A stretch of 64,000 bases of DNA from Rheinheimera sp. EpRS3. GTDB taxonomy: Bacteria; Pseudomonadota; Gammaproteobacteria; Enterobacterales; Alteromonadaceae. How positions within the stretch are numbered: position 1 is the stretch's first letter; every line of letters begins with the position of its first letter. Location: positions 796,322-860,321 of the forward strand of contig NZ_LNQS01000008.1 in assembly GCF_001513785.1 (NCBI RefSeq), given 5' to 3'. This document shows positions 57,149-64,000 of this stretch, one piece after another. Under the pieces are notes generated by a model that made no database searches, was not told the origin of the DNA, and saw only the letters and a list, made by a program, of their open reading frames with translations. A program made the position numbers and the translations under genes.

Positions 57149-58009
57149 ATGCCCCAACAGTTTCATTTTATCTCCGGCCTACCTCGCTCCGGTTCAACCT
57201 TACTGGCTGGTATTCTCAAACAAAATCCGCGTTTTCATGCTGCAATGAGCAGCCCGGTAGCAGGGCTGGTTAATGGTGCTTTAGAGCAAATGGGCGCGGC
57301 CAGCGAATCCTATTCGTTTTTTGATGAAGCAAAACGTAAGACGATTTGCAGGGCCTTGATCGATGCGTACTACGCCGATAAAAACCAGCCGGTGTTGTTC
57401 GACACAAATCGGCACTGGACAGCCAGATTGCACCAATTGGTCGAGTTGTTTGACGATTTTAAAGTGATTTGCTGCGTGCGTAATCCGGCCTGGATTATGG
57501 ACAGTTTTGAAGCCATCTACCGTAAAAACCCTTTTGATTACAGCCGGATGTTTAGTGCCGCCTCACGCGGTACCGTGTATAGCCGGTGCGATTCGCTTAT
57601 CAACGGTGGTGGCACTGTGGGTAGCGCATGGACTGCTTTGAAAGAAGCCTACTACGGCGAATTTTCTGATCGCTTGTTATTAGTGGATTACGACCTACTC
57701 ACACAACATCCTGCGCGAACTATCGAGCTAATTTATCGTTTTATTGGTGAGCCGGTGTTTGAGCATGATTTTAATAATGTGAGCTATGAAGAGAGCGAAT
57801 TTGATCAAAAGCTGGGAGTTAAAGGATTGCACACAGTGAAAAAGAAAGTGGAGTTCAAAACCCGTCGCAGTATTTTACCGCCTGATTTGTTCATTAAGTA
57901 TCAGGAGATGGATTTTTGGCAGGATACCAAAGGTACTGCTGCCAATATCATTGCCAGTAAGAAAACACCGACGCCTTCTGCAAACAGCAATGGAAATTTA
58001 CCATCATGA
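57149..58009 (+). CDS. PAPS-dependent sulfotransferase
   Basis: A 286-residue protein with the PAPS-binding 5'-PSB loop GLPRSGSTLLAGIL at about 10-23. CCVRNPAWIMDSFEAIYR at about 110-130 is the 3'-phosphate region, and LLLVDYDLLTQHPART follows. It most resembles the protein/small-molecule Sulfotransfer_3 group that includes tyrosylprotein-sulfotransferase-like enzymes. Acceptor unknown. The stop overlaps the start of the giant surface-protein gene (ATGA), so both are probably translated together. No obvious ribosome site precedes its own ATG. Confidence 0.82.
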   Translation: MPQQFHFISGLPRSGSTLLAGILKQNPRFHAAMSSPVAGLVNGALEQMGAASESYSFFDEAKRKTICRALIDAYYADKNQPVLFDTNRHWTARLHQLVELFDDFKVICCVRNPAWIMDSFEAIYRKNPFDYSRMFSAASRGTVYSRCDSLINGGGTVGSAWTALKEAYYGEFSDRLLLVDYDLLTQHPARTIELIYRFIGEPVFEHDFNNVSYEESEFDQKLGVKGLHTVKKKVEFKTRRSILPPDLFIKYQEMDFWQDTKGTAANIIASKKTPTPSANSNGNLPS

Positions 58010-61000
58010 ATAAAACACTCCTTACCAGCTTTTCCTCTCTGTTGTTGCCTCTGGGGCTATATGGTGTGCCGATGCAGACTGCCGGCACTTACCAACGCAG
58101 CTACCTGAGTACTGCAGGTGCAGGTTACAACCCGGCTTATTCTGACAATAAGCGCATCCTTTCACCTAAAACTGCACAGCGTCGGATTCTGGCAGAGGAT
58201 GAGCTGGATATTGCCAGTGCCGTTCCTGTAAGTGAACTGGTAGTGATCGATTCGGCGGTGCCGGATAAACAGCAGTTTTATCGCGCGCTAAAACCGGGCG
58301 TTGATATTGTTGAAATAGAATCGTCTGCTGCGGGGCTTACGCAGTTGAAAGCTATTTTGGCGAATTATAAAAACCTTGCGGCGGTTCATATTGTGTCTCA
58401 CGCCCGGGCCGGTAGTTTGCAGTTAGGCAATTCGACAATCTCCGCAGAAACACTTAAAACTGAAGTGGAAACTTTTGCTGCCCTCAATGGCGCAGTGCGC
58501 GAAGGTGGCGATTTACTTTTGTACGGTTGTGATTTGGCATCTACCGAAGCCGGTGAGGAATTGTTGGATATAGTGCAGCGCAATACCCATCTTGATGTGG
58601 CGGCGTCCAATGATTTAACCGGAAATATCCAGCAACAGGGCGATTGGGATTTGGAAATCCAGCGCGGCAATATTGAAACGGAATTGGCGTTTTCGGAAAA
58701 GGCGTTAAAAGATTTTTCGGGTGTGCTGGCGACCTATAACTTGCTCAACTTTACCTATAACGGAAACACTCCTGATGCGGATGTTCAACCTGGTAATCCA
58801 AGTCATTGCCCGGATAACAGTCCAAGCCAGAGCTATAATTACGGCTCGCTTTCGTCGGGTAACTACATTGCTTGCGGTTTCATGCACAACAATGGTTATA
58901 GCGGAACGACTGTTGCCTTAGCGAATTACTTTGGGGGCGATACCAATGCATTTTTAAAGACAACTGGCCTTGCAGTTGCTCAGGAAACTGTCAGCGGTAC
59001 AAATCATATTGAAGTGCGCAGAAGCAGCGGTGCTTTTCAGCTGGCCAATGTTGTTGCGGGCGAGTTTCCTGGCAGTCACACTTTTAGTAGCGTGAAGGTA
59101 ATAGGTTATGTCTCTGGTGGAGGGACTATTGAATCAACAGCCATTACAAGCGATACGGGTGCTGCAAATACTTTTACTTTTATGTCTGGAAGTCAGCTGG
59201 AAAATTTTGTCGGCGTGAACTTAACGAAGTTTCGTTTGGCTTTTGTCAATGCGGGTGGATCTAATCTTACCTACATGACACTGAATAGTTTTGAGGCTGA
59301 GCCAGCTGATAATACAGGCCCAACCATCAGTGCCATTTCTAATCAGAATATAGTTTCAGGCGGCAACACCGGCGCACTTGCCTTTACCGTCGGTGACAAC
59401 TATACGCCGGTGGCTAGCATCAATGTTACTCGCGCCAGTTCCAATACCACCGCAGTGCCTCTGAATAATGTCGTGTTGGGAGGGAGCGGTGCAAACCGCA
59501 CTGTAACGGTTACAGGGGCATCCGTTGGAACTTCTACAATTACCATTACTGCTACAGATCGGTCTGGCAATGTCACCAATCGAACATTCGATGTTGTTGT
59601 TTCTGCCCCCGACGCTACCCCACCCGAAGTAACCTCTGTTAACTCCAGCACTGCCAATGGCACCTACAAAGTAGGTGATGCAATTAGTATTCAGGTCAAC
59701 TTTGATGAATCTGTGACAGTGACCGGCACGCCTCAATTGACACTGGAAACCGGTACTACCGACCGGGTAGCGAGTTGCGCGAGCGGCACCGGCACTAGCA
59801 TGACCTGTACCTACACAGTTCAGGCGGGTGACACTACAACTGATTTGGATTATGTGGCGACCAATTCGCTGGCCTTGAACGGCGGTACAATACGCGATGC
59901 TGCGGCTAACAACGCAACCCTGACGCTGGCAAGCCCGGGGGCAGCCAATTCATTAGGTGCCAATAAAGCGATTGTTGTCGATGGTGTCGCACCAACTGTG
60001 AATAGCGTTAGCGTTCCTGCGAACGCAACCTATATCGCAGGTCAAAATTTAGATTTCACTATTAATTTCAATGACAATGTGACGGTCAATACCGGAGGCG
60101 GTACACCACAATTATCCATTACTGTTGGCGCGACAACTCGTCAAGCAACCTATCAAAGTGGTTCGGGAACCGGTGCTTTATTATTTCGTTACACCGTTCA
60201 AGCGGGAGAGTCTGATTCCAATGGTATTGCTGTCGGCACTTTGAGCGTGAATGGCGGTACCTTGCGAGACTCCGCTTCTAATGATGCTAACCTGACTCTC
60301 AATAGTGTGGGGGCAACAACCTCGGTATTAGTTGATGCAACTGCGCCAGCAGTTACGTCCGTCACTGTTCCGGCTAATGCTACTTATACCGCAGGACAAA
60401 ACTTGGACTTCACCATTAACTTCGGTGAAAACGTCACCGTCAATACCGGAGGCGGTACACCACAATTATCCATTACTGTTGGCGCGACAACTCGTCAAGC
60501 AACTTATCAAAGTGGTTCGGGCACCGGCGCATTATTGTTCCGTTACACCGTTCAAGCGGGAGAGTCTGATACAGATGGTATTGCTGTCGGCATTTTGAGC
60601 GCAAATGGCGGTACCTTGCGAGACTCAGCGTCTAATGATGCTAACCTGACCCTCAATAGTGTGGGGGCAACAACCTCGGTATTAGTTGATGCAGCCGCCC
60701 CCAGCGTCACCAGCATCGCCCCCAGCGGTTCGCCGGCAGCCAATGCGGCAAGCATGGACTTTGCGGTTACTTTTGATGAGTCGGTAAACAACATTTCGAC
60801 TGATGACTTCGCACTGGTTACGACGGGAACGGCGGCAGGCACTATTGCCAGTGTTTCGGCAGTGTCAGGCTCCACCGTAAACGTCACAATTAGTACCATT
60901 AGTGGTACCGGCACGCTAAAGCTGAACTTAAACGGTTCAAGCAATATTGCCGATGCGGCTGGCAATGGTATAGCAGCTTACAATAGTGGCACTTCCCACA

Positions 61001-64000
61001 GTGTGGATCGCGATGTGCCTGCTGCACCGTCTACACCAGACTTGGACGCAGCTTCTGATACCGGAGTATCCAATACCGATAACATCACCAGCGACAATAC
61101 CCCAACCTTTACCGGCACGGCAGAAGCCGATGCCACGGTGACAGTGATTTCGTCGCTGAGCGGAACTTTGGGTACTACGACGGCGGATGGCTCCGGCGAC
61201 TGGAGTTTTACCGCTGGCGTTATGGTCAATGGCAGCCACAACATTACCGCCACGGCAACTGATGCGGCGGGTAATGCCAGCAATGCCTCAGCGGCGTTAA
61301 CTATCACAATAGATGGCCCGGTTACCGTCACCTCGAATGCTGACTCAGGTGCCGATGCGACTATCGATGGCAGCCTGGGGGTTGATTTAGTCGATGGTGG
61401 CGGCCTGTCTCTGCGTGAGGCGCTCAATTATGTAGCGGCTAGCGGTACCGTTGATTTTGCTGTCGGATTGAACGGAACCACTATCACCCTGGGCGCGCCT
61501 TTAACCATTCCTGCGGGCATTACGATAGATGCAGATTCGCTGGGCACTGCCACTATTACCGGCAGTACTTTCACGCTGGCGGGCAGCCTCAGCGTGACCA
61601 ATGGCAGCGGTGACCGGTTAACTTTGGGCAGTGAATTGAGCGGTGCGGGCGCTTTAACCAAAACTGGTGCTGGCCGCTTAATCCTGACGAATACAAACAA
61701 CAATGGTTACAGTGGTGATGTCACTGTCACAGCGGGTGAATTGTGGATTGGCAGCGATAGTGCTTTCTCTACAGGAACCCTCACCCTGAATGGCGGTGTT
61801 CTGGGCAATAACATGGCCAGTTTTAATCTGGATAACCCCATAGTGTTGGGTGCCAGCGGTGGTGGCGTTCAGGTATTGAGCGCGGCACAAACGCTGACAT
61901 TGTCGGGCAATATCAGTGGCAGCGGTGCTTTGAGTAAAACCAGTGGCGGTAATTTAACACTAAGCGGGACTAATAGTTTCTCCGGCGGTTTATCTGTTTC
62001 CGGCACCAATGGTGTGACAGTGACAAATTCGGCTAACCTGGGTTCTGGTGCAGTCACGATCAATGCTTCCAGCCTGTTAACCCTTACCGGTAGCGCACAG
62101 ACAATTACTAATGCCATTACGCTAGCCGGTGATGCCACTATCAGCAATGCCAATGTGATGACTCTGGCGGGTGTAATCAGCGGCACAGGTGGTTTGACTA
62201 AAGCCGGTGGAGGCAACTTAACCCTCAGTGGCACCAATACAGCAACAGGGGCGATCAACGTTGCTGCAGGCAGTTTAGTACTCTCTGGCGGTAGCGCCGT
62301 TGCCGATACAGTCCCGGTGACGGTCGGCGCAAGCGCAACCCTGAGCTTGCCGGCTGGTAACGAAACCATTGGTTCCCTTGCAGGCGCCGGCAATGTCGTG
62401 TTGAGTTATCGTTTAACCACCGGCGGTGACAACAGTAGCACAACGTTCTCGGGGGTTATTTCTTCTACAAATGCGTCCGGCATTACCAAAAATGGTAGCG
62501 GCACTTTCAAACTCACAGGTACCAATAGTTACACGGGTTCAACTCAAGTGTCTGCAGGCAGTTTGATCGTGAATGGTTCCAATTCTACCAGCTCTGATTT
62601 GACGGTCGCATCGGGCGCAACCCTGGGTGGGGTGGGTACCGCGCCGGGTGTCGTTATCAGCAGCGGCGGCAACCTGGCGCCGGGTGATTCGGGTATCGGC
62701 ATTCTCTCTATTGCTAACGGATTAACGATAAATTCCGGTGGTAATCTGGTATTGGATATTGCCGGTACTGCGGCAGGAACGCAATACGATCAGGTAGATG
62801 TGACAGGTACAGTATCGCTGTCGGATGCCAACCTCACAGCTACCCACAGCTATGCAGCTGCCAATGGTGACAGCTATACAGTGATTACCAATGATGGCGC
62901 CGACGCGATTAGCGGCACCTTCTCCGGTGTTGCTGAAGGGGGTGTCATCGTGGCAGGCGGAAACGCCAGCAATTTAATTGCGAGTTATGTGGCCGGAGAT
63001 GGCAATGACAAGACCCTGACCTTTACCCTGTTACCCGGTGCACCTACCGGCGTTACCGCTGTGGCGGGCAATGGTTCCGCAACCGTGACCTTTAGTGCAC
63101 CGGCCTCTAATGGCGGTTCAGTCATTACCGGCTATACCGTTACAGCCAGCCCTGGCGGTATTACTGCAACAGGTGCCGGTTCACCCATTACTGTTGTCGG
63201 GTTAACCAATAGTACGGCCTATACCTTTACTGTTACGGCAACCAATGCCACCGGTACCGGTGCAGCGTCTGCGGCATCAAACAGCGTCACACCACTACAG
63301 CCTAATCAGGCGCCAACCATAGCAGGTACGCCAGTGTTGAACGTGCCTCAGGGGAACGCTTACAGCTTTATCCCTACCGCCAGCGATGCGGATGGTGGCA
63401 CTTTGACGTTTAATATTGCAAACAAACCGGTCTGGGCTAGTTTCAGCACCTCTACCGGCGCCTTAACCGGCACGCCAGCGGCAGAGCATGTAGGTGCTAC
63501 TGCAGGTATCGTGATCAGTGTATCTGACGGTAGTTTAACGGCCGCACTGCCTGCTTTTAGCCTTACCGTCACGGCTGTCAACGCCGCCCCAACTATCAGC
63601 GGCACAGCGGCAAGCTCAGTTAATCAGGGTGAGGCCTATAGCTTTACCCCGATGGCAAGCGACGCGGATAACGATACGCTAATCTTTAGCATTAGCAATA
63701 AACCAGTCTGGGCCAGTTTTGATACGGCAACCGGCACCTTAACCGGTACGCCACTCAAAGAACATGTCGGTAGCACCAGCGGCATTGTAATTAGCGTGTC
63801 TGATGGCGAGCTTTCTGCTGCACTGCCGGCGTTTAACCTGCAGGTGGTCAATGTTAATGCAGCGCCATCTGCCATTGATGACAGCTTCACTCTGCCGTTT
63901 AGCATGGATGGCTTCTACCAACTGGATGTGCTGGCTAACGATACAGACCCGGACGGCGACAGCCTGACCATTACGGCCGCTAAAGCCAGTATTGGTCTGG
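58006..64000 (+). CDS. Giant DUF4347 / Ig-like / PATR surface protein, 3' end outside window
   Basis: An uninterrupted frame of at least 1998 codons continuing past the window. Residues about 1-26 look like a signal sequence (MNKTLLTSFSSLLLPLGLYG), and DUF4347 spans about 77-240. Unnamed beta-rich regions (about 244-536), three tandem Ig-like repeats (about 538-661, 662-779, 780-897) and further Ig-like domains (about 898-1103) follow. A SLREAL motif near 1136 precedes autotransporter-associated beta-strand repeats (about 1212-1545, for example LTKTGAGRLILT). FN3 lies at about 1677-1765, then two He_PIG domains (about 1769-1950) and a cadherin-like start. The protein is rich in Thr, Ser, Gly and Ala, so it is probably a secreted adhesin or biofilm protein. 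Export route unseen. Confidence 0.88.
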   Translation, partial: MNKTLLTSFSSLLLPLGLYGVPMQTAGTYQRSYLSTAGAGYNPAYSDNKRILSPKTAQRRILAEDELDIASAVPVSELVVIDSAVPDKQQFYRALKPGVDIVEIESSAAGLTQLKAILANYKNLAAVHIVSHARAGSLQLGNSTISAETLKTEVETFAALNGAVREGGDLLLYGCDLASTEAGEELLDIVQRNTHLDVAASNDLTGNIQQQGDWDLEIQRGNIETELAFSEKALKDFSGVLATYNLLNFTYNGNTPDADVQPGNPSHCPDNSPSQSYNYGSLSSGNYIACGFMHNNGYSGTTVALANYFGGDTNAFLKTTGLAVAQETVSGTNHIEVRRSSGAFQLANVVAGEFPGSHTFSSVKVIGYVSGGGTIESTAITSDTGAANTFTFMSGSQLENFVGVNLTKFRLAFVNAGGSNLTYMTLNSFEAEPADNTGPTISAISNQNIVSGGNTGALAFTVGDNYTPVASINVTRASSNTTAVPLNNVVLGGSGANRTVTVTGASVGTSTITITATDRSGNVTNRTFDVVVSAPDATPPEVTSVNSSTANGTYKVGDAISIQVNFDESVTVTGTPQLTLETGTTDRVASCASGTGTSMTCTYTVQAGDTTTDLDYVATNSLALNGGTIRDAAANNATLTLASPGAANSLGANKAIVVDGVAPTVNSVSVPANATYIAGQNLDFTINFNDNVTVNTGGGTPQLSITVGATTRQATYQSGSGTGALLFRYTVQAGESDSNGIAVGTLSVNGGTLRDSASNDANLTLNSVGATTSVLVDATAPAVTSVTVPANATYTAGQNLDFTINFGENVTVNTGGGTPQLSITVGATTRQATYQSGSGTGALLFRYTVQAGESDTDGIAVGILSANGGTLRDSASNDANLTLNSVGATTSVLVDAAAPSVTSIAPSGSPAANAASMDFAVTFDESVNNISTDDFALVTTGTAAGTIASVSAVSGSTVNVTISTISGTGTLKLNLNGSSNIADAAGNGIAAYNSGTSHSVDRDVPAAPSTPDLDAASDTGVSNTDNITSDNTPTFTGTAEADATVTVISSLSGTLGTTTADGSGDWSFTAGVMVNGSHNITATATDAAGNASNASAALTITIDGPVTVTSNADSGADATIDGSLGVDLVDGGGLSLREALNYVAASGTVDFAVGLNGTTITLGAPLTIPAGITIDADSLGTATITGSTFTLAGSLSVTNGSGDRLTLGSELSGAGALTKTGAGRLILTNTNNNGYSGDVTVTAGELWIGSDSAFSTGTLTLNGGVLGNNMASFNLDNPIVLGASGGGVQVLSAAQTLTLSGNISGSGALSKTSGGNLTLSGTNSFSGGLSVSGTNGVTVTNSANLGSGAVTINASSLLTLTGSAQTITNAITLAGDATISNANVMTLAGVISGTGGLTKAGGGNLTLSGTNTATGAINVAAGSLVLSGGSAVADTVPVTVGASATLSLPAGNETIGSLAGAGNVVLSYRLTTGGDNSSTTFSGVISSTNASGITKNGSGTFKLTGTNSYTGSTQVSAGSLIVNGSNSTSSDLTVASGATLGGVGTAPGVVISSGGNLAPGDSGIGILSIANGLTINSGGNLVLDIAGTAAGTQYDQVDVTGTVSLSDANLTATHSYAAANGDSYTVITNDGADAISGTFSGVAEGGVIVAGGNASNLIASYVAGDGNDKTLTFTLLPGAPTGVTAVAGNGSATVTFSAPASNGGSVITGYTVTASPGGITATGAGSPITVVGLTNSTAYTFTVTATNATGTGAASAASNSVTPLQPNQAPTIAGTPVLNVPQGNAYSFIPTASDADGGTLTFNIANKPVWASFSTSTGALTGTPAAEHVGATAGIVISVSDGSLTAALPAFSLTVTAVNAAPTISGTAASSVNQGEAYSFTPMASDADNDTLIFSISNKPVWASFDTATGTLTGTPLKEHVGSTSGIVISVSDGELSAALPAFNLQVVNVNAAPSAIDDSFTLPFSMDGFYQLDVLANDTDPDGDSLTITAAKASIGL
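59989..60696 (+). repeat. Two exact-length 354-base tandem repeats inside the giant gene
   Basis: Units 59989-60342 and 60343-60696 have the same length (118 codons) and are near-identical over long blocks, including GGAGGCGGTACACCACAATT. The preceding Ig-like domain (59617-59988) is a diverged relative. The high DNA identity points to recent duplication or gene conversion. Confidence 0.9.

Noticed and set aside
59356..63921. Many long minus-strand open frames opposite the giant gene
   Set aside because: They are antisense shadows of a Thr/Ala/Gly/Val-rich repeat protein, with no ribosome sites and low-complexity products. The plus-strand frame is continuous and has recognisable domains.

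Overview
The window is a stretch of chromosome from a gammaproteobacterium. The gene order degQ-degS / murA-ibaG-mlaBCDEF // yrbG-kdsD-kdsC-lptCAB-rpoN-hpf-ptsN-rapZ-npr is that of E. coli and its relatives. A cytochrome bc1 operon sits between sspA and rpsI, as I recall from marine Alteromonadales and Vibrio-like genomes. Protein style (glutamine-rich, moderate GC) and a PrsT-like TPR protein suggest the Rheinheimera/Alishewanella/Arsukibacterium group. That placement is inference, not something the sequence proves.

Left part, 0.15-34 kb, is core genome. It runs prsT-like TPR protein, mgsA, the divergent ilvC/ilvY pair, sspBA, petABC (cytochrome bc1), rplM-rpsI, zapE, zapG, degQ, degS, murA, ibaG and mlaFEDCB. 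The opposite strand then carries yrbG through npr, covering Kdo synthesis, the LPS export bridge, sigma-54 and the nitrogen PTS. A six-gene Mrp-type Na+/H+ antiporter operon with a fused MrpA-MrpB subunit follows. Several rho-independent terminators are clearly visible here.

Middle part, 34-42.6 kb, holds fumC, a pectate-lyase lipoprotein, a DUF898 membrane protein overlapping an M48 metallopeptidase, a secreted amidohydrolase and a SpoU-type RNA methyltransferase.

Accessory part, 42.6-49.3 kb, is the most unusual for structure. Five short minus-strand genes of unknown function are separated by five attC-like recombination sites. This is an integron cassette array with no integrase in view (a CALIN). 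After it come a serine hydrolase/metallo-beta-lactamase-fold pair and small genes of toxin-antitoxin character. Those include an orphan XRE antitoxin whose toxin survives only as a 21-codon stub behind an intact-looking promoter and operator.

Right part, 49.4-64 kb, has cysM and then a porin, BCCT transporter, cNMP/CBS/DUF294 nucleotidyltransferase and DEDDh exonuclease, followed by an EamA transporter. Last is a sulfotransferase gene that overlaps, by ATGA, a giant surface-protein gene. That gene encodes DUF4347, Ig-like repeats, autotransporter-type beta-strand repeats, FN3 and He_PIG domains, and runs off the window after at least 1998 codons. The sulfotransferase/giant-protein pair and the cassette array are the best candidates for undescribed biology.

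I saw no tRNA, rRNA, insertion sequence, CRISPR array or prophage.
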